From Paraferrimonas sedimenticola (GTDB lineage Bacteria > Pseudomonadota > Gammaproteobacteria > Enterobacterales > Shewanellaceae): a DNA stretch of 64,000 bases. Below are positions 18,993-26,421 of the stretch, one piece after another. Each line of letters starts with the position of its first letter. The first letter of the stretch is position 1. A program made the translations under genes and the position numbers. The stretch covers positions 477,151-541,150 of the forward strand of contig NZ_NRIR01000002.1 in NCBI RefSeq assembly GCF_002282855.1, read 5' to 3'. The notes beneath the pieces are model-generated. The model ran no database searches. It saw nothing but the letters and a program-made list of their open reading frames with translations, and was not told where the DNA came from.

Positions 18993-19000
18993 CACATCAA

Positions 19001-19023
19001 AAAGGCACTCGTTGGAGTGCCTT
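19001..19023 (-). terminator. Intrinsic terminator downstream of pheA
   Basis: AAGGCACTC and GAGTGCCTT form a nine-base stem with a four-base loop. Read on the minus strand it is followed by TTTTTGATG, so it best serves pheA. It may also stop the converging VOC gene. Confidence 0.8.
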
Positions 19024-19043
19024 CGTGTTTTTAGTAGGGGCTG

Positions 19044-20978
19044 TTAGCCGTGCAGTGCTTGCTGTAACTCGCCAAACTCCGCGATATCCAACTGACCGAA
19101 CTCGCCACTAGGGTGCACGTCTATGAGCACGCCGTCGGCACCCGCTGCCTTTGCGGCAAGGGTTAACGGCTGAATCAAAGCTTTGTCATCGCTGCCAGAG
19201 CCCGGTTCGACTAACACAGGCAAATGGCTGCGTGCTTTCACTTCTGCCACCGCGGCCAAGTCGATGGCACTGCGTTGGCCGGTTTCAAGCGTGCGCACGC
19301 CGCACTCGCACAAAATCACTTGTTGATTGCCCTGGCTCATGATCAGTTGCGCAGCCTCCAGCCACTCATCAACACTGGCGGTAGGGCCACGGCGTAAAAT
19401 CACCGGCTTGTGACTGCGGCCTATGGCGTTAAGCAGCGCGTGTTGCTGCATCTGATTGGATTCCAGCAAAAAGGCATCACAACTTAGCGACAACGACTGT
19501 ACTTGCTGTGGCAATTGGATGGCGCTTAATTGCGCCAGTTGCATGGTCTCAGCAGTGCGCAACAAGGTTTCGCTTTGCTCGTTGGTTAAGTCGCTACCGC
19601 CTTTAAGGGCACAGCCGCCGTATTCGGACAAAGCTTTAGCCACCAAGGTAAGTTCGGCCGCTTGCTGCCAAGATTGAGGACCTGCCAAAGTCGCGAACTG
19701 CCCATCGCCTAAACGCTGCTGGCCAAGCTCTACCACGCTGGTTTCCGGCTTGTGGCTGCGCAGGCTCAAGCCCGACTTGCTTGGCAGTGCTTGCTGAGCT
19801 GGGGTCAGCTGAGCGGCGCTCAGTTGGGTCGGTGCCACATTGTCTTGCGGGTAACAGCCAAGCACTTTAACGAAACGAGTGATGCGAGTGAGTTCGGACA
19901 GGGCGTCTTTGAGTTTACGACTGGCCAAGTTGGCCTCCACATCCACGTAGAACATCTCTTCGTTGAGGTTGCCGTGAATCGGACGCGACTCCAACTTACA
20001 CATATTGATGCCGTGACTCTTGAGCACTAACAGCGCATCCACCAAAGCGCCTGGGCGTTGGCCGGTGGCCATGATAAAGGTGGTTTTGGCCGGTACTTGG
20101 GTCGGTACTTCCACTGACTTGGGCGATACCACGATAAAGCGGCTGTGGTTTTGTTGCTGGTTGGCCAGCCCTTTCTCTAGCGCCACTAGCTCATAGCTAG
20201 CGCCACCTTCCTCTGAGCCAATCGCAGCCACCCCAGCTTCAGTGCTGTTGGCAACCGCATCCATGGCATCCGCGGTCGAGGCCACATACACAGGTTCAAT
20301 TTGCGGCTGAGACTTTAAAAAGCGTGAGCATTGGCTGATGGCTTGAGGGTGGCCGTACACCTTGCGCACCTGTTCCAGCGCCTGCCCGGACTTCACCATC
20401 AAACAGTGCTTAACCGCGATGCGAATTTCGCCAGAAATAGCTAGATTAGTGTGCTGCAGCAAGTCGTAGACTTCGTTAATGCTGCCACTCGAGGTATTTT
20501 CTATGGGCAATAGGCCAAAGTCGGCCTGACCGCTTTCCACCGCGAGAATAATCTCGTCAAAGCTAGCGCAGCCAAGCTGACGAAAATCGGCACCTTGGCG
20601 ATTGCAAAAGCGCGTTGCTGCTAAATAACTGTACGCGCCCTTACCACCGAGGAAAGCCACATTGTAGGCGGGCTTATCGGTTTCCGGATTGGCGCGCTGG
20701 GCAAGAAACGCCTGCTGATTCAGCACCGAATCTTCAATAATGGTTTGAAACACCGAGGTGACATAATGGGCGTCCAAACCTTGCTCGCGGCCTAGGTTGA
20801 CCAAACGAGTCAACAATTGTTGCTCGCGTTCTACGTCGCGAATGGGTTTTAGAGTCTGCTCCTTGCTCAAGGCCACATTCAGTGTGAGCGAGCGTCGACG
20901 AGCCAGCATATCCAGTAGTGACTGATCCAAGTCAGTGATGGCTTGGCGAGTTTCTGAAAGTGGTGGCTGCTTGGCCAT
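19044..20978 (-). CDS. pheA: PheA: chorismate mutase / prephenate dehydratase / ACT, fused to a degenerate DAHP-synthase-like domain
   Basis: This 644-residue protein is far longer than the usual PheA (about 390). The parts in order are AroQ chorismate mutase (1 to about 95), prephenate dehydratase (about 105-285, with TRF at 122-124 and PIENTSSGSINEVYD from 158), a phenylalanine-sensing ACT domain (about 298-378, with GALV at 310-313 and ESRP at 330-333), a linker, and a type I-beta DAHP-synthase-like domain (about 400-644). The last keeps ASVDEWLEAAQLIMSQGN and GADGVLIDVHP. The motifs normally containing the metal-binding Cys and His read AGPQ (432-435) and EPGSGSD (591-597), so it is probably not catalytic. 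Expression appears to be set by the upstream leader peptide and attenuator. Confidence 0.93.
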   Translation of the reverse strand: MAKQPPLSETRQAITDLDQSLLDMLARRRSLTLNVALSKEQTLKPIRDVEREQQLLTRLVNLGREQGLDAHYVTSVFQTIIEDSVLNQQAFLAQRANPETDKPAYNVAFLGGKGAYSYLAATRFCNRQGADFRQLGCASFDEIILAVESGQADFGLLPIENTSSGSINEVYDLLQHTNLAISGEIRIAVKHCLMVKSGQALEQVRKVYGHPQAISQCSRFLKSQPQIEPVYVASTADAMDAVANSTEAGVAAIGSEEGGASYELVALEKGLANQQQNHSRFIVVSPKSVEVPTQVPAKTTFIMATGQRPGALVDALLVLKSHGINMCKLESRPIHGNLNEEMFYVDVEANLASRKLKDALSELTRITRFVKVLGCYPQDNVAPTQLSAAQLTPAQQALPSKSGLSLRSHKPETSVVELGQQRLGDGQFATLAGPQSWQQAAELTLVAKALSEYGGCALKGGSDLTNEQSETLLRTAETMQLAQLSAIQLPQQVQSLSLSCDAFLLESNQMQQHALLNAIGRSHKPVILRRGPTASVDEWLEAAQLIMSQGNQQVILCECGVRTLETGQRSAIDLAAVAEVKARSHLPVLVEPGSGSDDKALIQPLTLAAKAAGADGVLIDVHPSGEFGQLDIAEFGELQQALHG

Positions 20979-21002
20979 GGTTTAATCCTCTCGATAACCA
21001 AA

Positions 21003-21028
21003 AAAGCCCCCTGATGGCAGGAGGCTTT
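21003..21028 (-). terminator. pheA attenuator terminator
   Basis: On the minus strand AAAGCCTCCTG and CAGGGGGCTTT form an 11-base stem (one G-U pair) with a four-base loop, followed by uridines. It lies between the leader peptide and the pheA start, exactly where the attenuator of the E. coli phe operon sits. Confidence 0.85.
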
Positions 21029-21060
21029 CGAAAATTTTTGAGCAAACTCGAACACCCCTG

Positions 21061-21114
21061 CTAGCGATTGCTGGCAAAGAAGTCCATAAAAAATAGGTGT
21101 CCTCTCAGGGACAT
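21061..21114 (-). CDS. pheL: PheL, phe operon leader peptide
   Basis: A 17-codon open frame, too short for normal gene finding, encodes a peptide with two Phe-Phe pairs (LFFMDFF at residues 7-13). It ends 33 bases before the attenuator hairpin. Phenylalanyl-tRNA shortage should stall ribosomes at these codons and favour the antiterminator. The ribosome-binding site is weak. An in-frame ATG six codons upstream (21132) and another at the internal Met10 are alternative starts. raiA-pheL-pheA is also the gene order in E. coli. Confidence 0.75.
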   Translation of the reverse strand: MSLRGHLFFMDFFASNR

Positions 21115-21139
21115 AAGTTCGACGTTTGGCATGCAGTTA

Positions 21140-21168
21140 AAACTACTTGCTGGATAGGCTTGAGTCAA
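21140..21168 (-). promoter_or_regulatory. Probable promoter of pheL-pheA
   Basis: On the minus strand TTGACT (plus coordinates 21163-21168) is followed after 17 bases by TAGTTT (21140-21145). The -35 box is good, the -10 box poor. The position fits a transcript that begins just before pheL. Confidence 0.5.
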
Positions 21169-21174
21169 ATGAAA

Positions 21175-21197
21175 AAAACGCACCTAAGGTGCGTTTT
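21175..21197 (-). terminator. Intrinsic terminator of raiA
   Basis: AAAACGCACC and GGTGCGTTTT form a ten-base stem with a three-base loop, followed by more uridines on the minus strand. It lies 25 bases after the raiA stop and just upstream of the pheL promoter. Confidence 0.85.
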
Positions 21198-21221
21198 GTG
21201 ACTTGGGGACTCGCGTATAGC

Positions 21222-21557
21222 TTAAGCGGCGTCGCTGACTTCTTCAGGCTCCTCAAAGATCGGTCGCTGGCGGCGTCCGGCTTCGCTCTTGTGGGTGATC
21301 TTATTGATCTGACGCTCTAGCTTTTGTCCCAGTGCATTAATAGCTACGTACAAGTCTTCAGCCTTGGCTTGGGCAAATAGCTGACCATTGCTGATTTGAA
21401 TTTTGGCCTCGATTTTAAAGGTCTGACGCTCTTGCGTAATAATGACGTGAGGCGAGTTGAGAGGTATGTCGTGTTTGGCCAATTTTTCAAAACGGCTGGC
21501 CAGGCGGTCGCGGATAGAGTCGGTGATGTTGAATTGCTTGCTGGTGATCTTAATCAT
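21222..21557 (-). CDS. raiA: RaiA, ribosome-associated inhibitor / hibernation factor
   Basis: The 111-residue product is a member of the HPF/RaiA (YfiA) family. It has a beta-alpha-beta-beta-beta-alpha core beginning MIKITSKQFNITDSIRDRL and including AEDLYVAINALGQKLERQI. The C-terminal tail of about 15 residues after the core favours RaiA over the shorter HPF, as does its position upstream of pheL-pheA as in E. coli. It binds the 30S subunit in stationary phase or cold and blocks the tRNA and mRNA sites. Confidence 0.93.
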   Translation of the reverse strand: MIKITSKQFNITDSIRDRLASRFEKLAKHDIPLNSPHVIITQERQTFKIEAKIQISNGQLFAQAKAEDLYVAINALGQKLERQINKITHKSEAGRRQRPIFEEPEEVSDAA

Positions 21558-21794
21558 AGGCTACCTCTTCTCTCTAAGTTCAATTCCAGACTATCACTCT
21601 GCGTTTAAAAAAGTGTGACTTTCATCAATAATTTATGGGGTTTAAGCCTGTTTGCTGAGACTTTGGGCAGTCGCTCAAAAACTGCTTAAAAGAGGCGTAA
21701 ATTTGCTTGAAATTCGCTCGAAAGCCACGCACACTGGGTCAGATAAGTGGCCGCTAAAGAGCCGCAGATTGCCCCTTTAGGAGTAGTAGACCAG

Positions 21795-22487
21795 ATGCCC
21801 ACTTCTTCCTCTTCCCCCTCTATTAATCGCGTCAAAGTCTGGGATTGGCCAGTTCGAATCTTCCATTGGCTGGGTCTGGCCTTAATGGTTGGACTTTGGT
21901 GGACGGCCGAGCAAGCGGAAATGGACCTGCATATGATGCTGGGCTATAGCTTTGGTGGCTTGCTAGTTTGGCGAATTCTATGGGGAGTGTTTGGCAGCCA
22001 AACCGCGCGTTTTAGCCAGTTCATCCGCTCTCCATTTACTGTACTAAGTTACGCAAAGTCACTTAAAAAGGGACAGGCACCGGCAACGCTTGGGCACAAC
22101 CCCATGGGCGGCTATATGGTGGCATTGATGCTTAGCCTTATGCTAGCTCAGTTTGGCTCGGGTTTATTTAGCAGCGATGAAGTCTTTACCGAAGGGCCAC
22201 TGGTGGCATATGCCTCTGCTGATACGGTCAGTACTTTGACCTGGTGGCACAAAACCAATTTCAATTTGTTGCTCGGCTGCGCCGGGTTGCACGTATTGGC
22301 TGTGTTGGTGCACAGCCTAAAAGGCGAGCGTATAGTGCCAGCCATGGTACACGGCCACAAACCTGCGCCGGCCCAGCAGTCGCCCTCGTTTCGATTCGTC
22401 TCAGGCTGGTGGGCCTTAGGCTTGGGGTTGCTAATTGGCGCACCGGTATACTACTACTTACTGCGGCCCATACTCAGTTACTACTAA
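21795..22487 (+). CDS. Cytochrome b561 family protein (diheme/Ni-Fe hydrogenase b-type subunit fold)
   Basis: The product (230 residues from ATG 21795) begins the fold with KVWDWPVRIFHWLGLALMVG and has about four to five membrane helices. Histidines such as those in RIFHW, DLHMMLGY, WWHKTNF and LHVLAVLVH are suited to bind b hemes. Proteins of this class pass electrons between quinols and periplasmic cytochromes c. GTG 21747 would add 16 residues without a ribosome-binding site, while AGGAG lies 11 bases before ATG 21795. It converges with a cytochrome c' gene, a common neighbour of b561 genes. Confidence 0.88.
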   Translation: MPTSSSSPSINRVKVWDWPVRIFHWLGLALMVGLWWTAEQAEMDLHMMLGYSFGGLLVWRILWGVFGSQTARFSQFIRSPFTVLSYAKSLKKGQAPATLGHNPMGGYMVALMLSLMLAQFGSGLFSSDEVFTEGPLVAYASADTVSTLTWWHKTNFNLLLGCAGLHVLAVLVHSLKGERIVPAMVHGHKPAPAQQSPSFRFVSGWWALGLGLLIGAPVYYYLLRPILSYY

Positions 22488-22515
22488 TTGCATTGCACGA
22501 GCAAAAGCAATCCAC

Positions 22516-22555
22516 AAAAAACCGGCTGTTACTTCATAACAAGCCGGTTTTTTGT
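22516..22555. terminator. Bidirectional terminator between cytochrome b561 and cytochrome c' genes
   Basis: AAAAAACCGGCT (22516-22527) and AGCCGGTTTTTT pair over 12 bases. The stem extends by GTTA/TAAC across a bulge. The A run on one side and U run on the other serve both converging genes. Confidence 0.88.
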
Positions 22556-22584
22556 ATCGCCAGAGTTTGTGGCAGGACTAAATC

Positions 22585-23037
22585 TTAGTCTTTCTTGTAG
22601 GTGTCGTGACAACCTTTGCAGTTTTGCGCAACGTTTTTGAAGGCTTGACCTAGAGCGCGCTTGTCGCCTTTTTCAGCACTGACTTTAGCCAGTGCAGCAG
22701 CGTCGGTTTGCAAGTCCATTAGACGCTTGTTGAAGTCGTCCATGTTGTCCCAGATTTTTGGCAGCGCGTCGGTTTCACCTTTGTCGGTGCCAGGCTCAAA
22801 GCCTTCGGCTGGAATGTGCGACAGAGCGGCTACGTTGGCAGCGCGCTTGGCAAACTTGTCGGCGTCAAATTCCTTTTTGCCTTTCAGCATGTCGCCCATG
22901 TCGCCAAAGTTGTGTGCCATCAAAGAGAAGGCTTTTTGGCGGTATTTAACGGCGTGTTCTGGTGAACGAAACTCGCTGGCAATCGCGCTACCGCAGATCA
23001 GAGTGGCGATCGCTAGGGTTAGAGCTGACTTTTTCAT
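22585..23037 (-). CDS. Cytochrome c' (periplasmic, class II c-type cytochrome)
   Basis: From ATG 23037 the product is 150 residues, with a signal peptide of about 20 residues ending AIA. The four-helix cytochrome c' fold starts with FRSPEHAVKYRQKAFSLMAHN, and the heme attachment motif CKGCH lies at 140-144 close to the C terminus, as in this class. Cytochromes c' bind nitric oxide and are linked to NO tolerance. The frame is open to 23097, but GAGG lies six bases before ATG 23037 and the signal peptide begins there. It converges with the cytochrome b561 gene. Confidence 0.93.
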   Translation of the reverse strand: MKKSALTLAIATLICGSAIASEFRSPEHAVKYRQKAFSLMAHNFGDMGDMLKGKKEFDADKFAKRAANVAALSHIPAEGFEPGTDKGETDALPKIWDNMDDFNKRLMDLQTDAAALAKVSAEKGDKRALGQAFKNVAQNCKGCHDTYKKD

Positions 23038-23154
23038 GTGCATCCTCACATATTTATCGTTATTTGCGAGGCTTATCATACAATTGCTGAAGGCCATCGG
23101 CTAGAGCCAATGGCCTTCACAAGTTGTAAAACTCTGTAAACTTTTAAGAAGTGC

Positions 23155-23526
23155 TTAGGCGGCGCGGTGCGGACTGCGGTGGCGGCGGTAGTTGGCACGG
23201 CAGTAAAGCACATAAATCGCCACCAATAACAGGCCTAAAGACGAGGCTTTGGCAAATGCTGGTTGGCTGTACTTCAAGCTAAGACAGGCCACTAATCCGT
23301 AAGCAAATGGTGCCAGCTCGTAAAAATACTTAGGTATCTTTCCTTTGCGGCGAAGCTTGATATCGGTGCGGCGATTCTCAGAACGCCATACATAAACCAA
23401 TCCACCAAATAACACCAACAAACAGGCGATAAAGGTTTGTGCTTGATTTTGGCTTATTGTTATCGCCCCAAGTCCGCCGAACATATAGGCGTATGGCAGC
23501 GCTTCATAGATAGGCTTGGCTAACAT
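23155..23526 (-). CDS. Small four-helix membrane protein of unknown function
   Basis: The 123-residue product has two predicted helices before (about 11-28 and 30-46) and two after (about 70-85 and 93-108) a strongly basic loop containing RRTDIKLRRKGKIPKYF. The C terminus is rich in Arg and His. I do not recognise the family. ATG 23526 has AGGACA seven bases upstream. It stands alone between the cytochrome c' and slyD genes on the same strand. The 163 bases upstream contain the slyD terminator and AT-rich sequence that could hold its promoter. Confidence 0.7.
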   Translation of the reverse strand: MLAKPIYEALPYAYMFGGLGAITISQNQAQTFIACLLVLFGGLVYVWRSENRRTDIKLRRKGKIPKYFYELAPFAYGLVACLSLKYSQPAFAKASSLGLLLVAIYVLYCRANYRRHRSPHRAA

Positions 23527-23651
23527 GTCACTGTCCTTAGTGTGAAAAGGGTATTGTAATTCCTTGTCTTTTTTACCAAGTTGCTAAAAAAATAACCAGT
23601 ATTTTTTGATTTTTTCTAATTTATGTTCTAGCGAAATGTGAACTGGCACTA

Positions 23652-23679
23652 AAAAGCCCGCTCAAATGAGCGGGCTTTT
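23652..23679. terminator. Intrinsic terminator of slyD
   Basis: AAAAGCCCGCTC and GAGCGGGCTTTT form a perfect 12-base stem with a four-base loop. It lies ten bases after the slyD stop. Confidence 0.92.
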
Positions 23680-23689
23680 GTGGTGGGAA

Positions 23690-24253
23690 TTAGTGGCTTT
23701 TACAGCCGCCGCCACCGCAGCACTGGTGATTCGGATCCTCGTGTCCGGCACCGCCACAGCAGCCGCCTTCATTGTCGCAATCGCTGGCTTCTGGGTGCAC
23801 GTGGCCGTGAGCGATTTCGTCAGCGCTAGCATCGCGTACTTCAACTACTTCCACTTCAAAGCTCAGCGCAACGCCTGCGAGTGGATGGTTGCCATCGACA
23901 ACCACTTCATTCTCACTGACTTCGACCACTTGAACAGGTCGCTGACCCACATCGGTCTCTGCGATAAAGCGCATACCTGGGATGATGTCTTCAACATTGC
24001 CAAACGCTTCGATTGGCACCGACTGGCGCAAGCTTTCTTGGTAATCGCCGTAGGCTTGGTCCGCAGGCACTTCGGCGGTCATGGTGTCGCCAACCTGTTT
24101 GCCTTCCAGTTGAACCTCTAGACCTGGGATCATGTTCTCTGCGCCGTGCAAATACTGCATCGGCTCACTGTCAAAAGACGACTCGATCAGTTGGCCTTGG
24201 TCGTCGTGTAGACGGTAGTGCAAAGTCACTACCTTGTTTTCGCAAATCTTCAT
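23690..24253 (-). CDS. slyD: SlyD, FKBP-type peptidyl-prolyl isomerase and metallochaperone
   Basis: The 187-residue product has an FKBP domain (about 1-70 and 120-140) with the inserted chaperone flap (about 72-120) and a C-terminal metal-binding tail rich in Cys, His and Gly. The tail has CC at 165-166, CC at 178-179, C184 and several histidines between 149 and 187. SlyD isomerises prolyl bonds, binds unfolded chains and supplies nickel to hydrogenase maturation. ATG 24253 (MKICENKVVTLHYRL) is the family start, although the frame is open to 24283. Confidence 0.95.
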   Translation of the reverse strand: MKICENKVVTLHYRLHDDQGQLIESSFDSEPMQYLHGAENMIPGLEVQLEGKQVGDTMTAEVPADQAYGDYQESLRQSVPIEAFGNVEDIIPGMRFIAETDVGQRPVQVVEVSENEVVVDGNHPLAGVALSFEVEVVEVRDASADEIAHGHVHPEASDCDNEGGCCGGAGHEDPNHQCCGGGGCKSH

Positions 24254-24340
24254 ACTGTCTCCCGTAAAATCTGGCGCAATCATACTGGAATCTGGCGAAT
24301 TTAGACAGCGAGCTGCTCACGAAAGCGACACAATCTAGGC

Positions 24341-26044
24341 TTAATTTGGCGGAATTCGACACTCGGGCGGGTAGGGATAGACATCCGCCTGCTCACCCTC
24401 GGCAATTGCCGCTTGCTGCGCTTGCCAGTAGTCCGCCGACAGTAGGTCTTTGTGGCGTCGTAAAAAAGCCTTGCGCACCTTTGGAATGGTCAGCAAGAAA
24501 CTGGCAAACTCCTCGGGGAACACGTCGTTAGGAGCCACTGAATACCAAGGCTCAGCGGCCCACTCGTCTTCGGGAAACCGCGGTGGCGGTATTTTGCGAA
24601 AGTTACACTCGTCCAGATAACTGACTTCGTCGTAGTCGTAGAAAATCACTCGACCATGCCGGGATATGCCAAAGTTCTTGTAGAGCATGTCGCCGGGAAA
24701 AATATTGGCGCTGATCATGTCCTTAAGCGCCTGGCCATAGTCGTCGATGGCGCGATCCAGAGCTTGCGTATCTGCGTGTTCAATGAAGATGTTGAGCGGG
24801 GTGAGACGGCGTTCGAGATAGCAGTGATGAATGATCACCGAGTCTTCAATAATTTCCACTTCGCTTGGTGCGGTTTGTCGCAACTCTTCAAGTAACTCAG
24901 GATGAAAGCGGGCTTTGGGGAGTTGAAGCTGAGTGAATCTGTGAGTATCCGCCATTCGACCGACGCGGTCATGGCGCTTCACCAAGGCGTACTTGTCGAT
25001 AACCAACTGTTTGTTAGCGTCTTTTGGTGGCGCGAATTTATCTTTTATGACCTTAAACACCACAGGGTAAGAGGGCAAGGTAAACACTGTCATTACCATC
25101 CCTTTAATACCCTCGGCAGCGACTAACTGCTCATCACTGGCATTCATGTGATTAATGAAGTCGCGATAAAGCTCGCTTTTGCCGTGCTTTTGAAAACCAA
25201 TGGCCGAATAGAGTTCTGCAATCGATTTGTTGGGCATTAGGTTTTTTAGCGCGCCGACTAATTGGGCGGGCTTATCACAGGTCACCATGAAATAAGAGCG
25301 GGCAAAACTGAACACCAAAGACAGTGCATCTTCGCCGGTGATGAGCGCGTCGAGTGCTACCTTGTTGTCGCGGTTCACAAAGGCCAGAGCGATGGGCAAG
25401 CGTCGGCCGCCGCATTTCAACGCACCGATCAGATAGCCGCCCTTGTTGCGATAAAACCCACTTTTGATCAGCTTAAGTTCGCTGTACTCATCTTCAAGCC
25501 CTAGCCTTAACAACTCGTCAGCGGTACTTGATAGGGCTTGTTCAAAATCGCACAGCGACTTGGGCCAACCTTGGCGATAAACAAACTGCCTTAGGTCTCT
25601 TTTTAGGTTTGGCCCCACGCCAATTTGCAGATACTGACTGGCGTCGGCAATCGGGCATTGAGGGGGCGCGTCGTTTAGGTACAAGTACTGGCTATTAAAA
25701 CCCTGATGGCGAAACAGACGCGCAAAAGTAGAGTTGAAAAAGGTCTGCGCTAGCTCGGCTTGGGGATGCTGCTCTAGCAAATGGCTATAGGCGTGTTTGG
25801 TGTCGCGCCACAAGTCGGCGACGATAACCGGAGCATCGAGCTTGGTGATCAGATCCGAGGCGGTTTCATCCACAATACGGCTGTACTGGTTGATGCGATC
25901 CCGTTGAGCCTGCGCTGTCGCATTCCACTGACCTAAGTAGAATCGAGTCGAAGCCTGACCAGTGATCCGCATGAAGCGGCGAAAGTGCTGCTCAAAACCT
26001 ATCAGGATACGATAGGCCACTCGATTGGCTTGTGATTGCGACAT
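24341..26044 (-). CDS. aceK: Isocitrate dehydrogenase kinase/phosphatase
   Basis: AceK (567 residues from the chosen start) phosphorylates and dephosphorylates isocitrate dehydrogenase and so switches carbon between the TCA cycle and the glyoxylate bypass. Kinase-fold motifs include VVFKVIKDKF with the ATP-contacting lysine, the HHCYLERRLTPLNIFIE segment, NIFPGDMLYKNFGI and VIFYDYDEVSYL with the metal-binding aspartates. ATG 26044 follows AAAGGAGTCGCT; the frame runs on to 26107 without support. The usual partners aceB and aceA are not in the window, so it is separated from any aceBA operon. Confidence 0.96.
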   Translation of the reverse strand: MSQSQANRVAYRILIGFEQHFRRFMRITGQASTRFYLGQWNATAQAQRDRINQYSRIVDETASDLITKLDAPVIVADLWRDTKHAYSHLLEQHPQAELAQTFFNSTFARLFRHQGFNSQYLYLNDAPPQCPIADASQYLQIGVGPNLKRDLRQFVYRQGWPKSLCDFEQALSSTADELLRLGLEDEYSELKLIKSGFYRNKGGYLIGALKCGGRRLPIALAFVNRDNKVALDALITGEDALSLVFSFARSYFMVTCDKPAQLVGALKNLMPNKSIAELYSAIGFQKHGKSELYRDFINHMNASDEQLVAAEGIKGMVMTVFTLPSYPVVFKVIKDKFAPPKDANKQLVIDKYALVKRHDRVGRMADTHRFTQLQLPKARFHPELLEELRQTAPSEVEIIEDSVIIHHCYLERRLTPLNIFIEHADTQALDRAIDDYGQALKDMISANIFPGDMLYKNFGISRHGRVIFYDYDEVSYLDECNFRKIPPPRFPEDEWAAEPWYSVAPNDVFPEEFASFLLTIPKVRKAFLRRHKDLLSADYWQAQQAAIAEGEQADVYPYPPECRIPPN

Positions 26045-26155
26045 AGCGACTCCTTTGCTAAGTGCCCAGAGTACCCAAGCCGCTTTCTCTGAGCAAGAGT
26101 TGAACAAGCTGTGATCTAACCCAGGTTGAATTTTATTTAAGCGCGGCTTTTAGGC

Positions 26156-26187
26156 TTGACTTTAGCGAGGCCAAAAGGCCATTCTAA
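26156..26187 (+). promoter_or_regulatory. Possible promoter of the thr operon
   Basis: TTGACT at 26156-26161 is a good -35 box. The best -10 candidate 17 to 19 bases further on is CATTCT/ATTCTA, which is weak. It lies 35 to 60 bases before the thr leader peptide. The 377-base gap between aceK and thrA otherwise holds only the leader peptide and attenuator. Confidence 0.4.
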
Positions 26188-26221
26188 AAATCAATTCGAA
26201 CCCAGTTGGACACGCGCACTA

Positions 26222-26299
26222 ATGGCTCAAGCAGTAGTTACCATGACCATTATTATTACAACCACCCTGATTACTCAGTTGGTGGCGGCCGCGTATTAA
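26222..26299 (+). CDS. thrL: ThrL, thr operon leader peptide
   Basis: A 25-codon open frame encodes a peptide with six threonines and four isoleucines, concentrated in TMTIIITTTLIT (residues 7-18), and ends in AAAY. It is followed 23 bases later by a strong terminator and then by thrA. This is the classical arrangement in which ribosome stalling at Thr or Ile codons prevents termination when threonine or isoleucine is scarce. Confidence 0.93.
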   Translation: MAQAVVTMTIIITTTLITQLVAAAY

Positions 26300-26322
26300 T
26301 CCAAGTTCGACAAACAAATACC

Positions 26323-26356
26323 AGCCCGCTTCCATCAAAGGAGCGGGCTTTTTTTT
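26323..26356 (+). terminator. thr operon attenuator
   Basis: AGCCCGCTTC and GGAGCGGGCT pair over ten bases (one G-U) with a loop of about eight bases, followed by eight uridines. It lies between thrL and thrA. Confidence 0.92.
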
Positions 26357-26421
26357 GGCCTGGCGTTGACCGGCAAGTATTAGCGATACACATGCATCAA
26401 CAAGAGATATAGGAGAGCCTT

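Noticed and set aside
23666..24121. A 151-codon plus-strand frame opposite slyD
   Set aside because: It begins inside the slyD terminator and is antisense to the metal-binding tail and FKBP domain.
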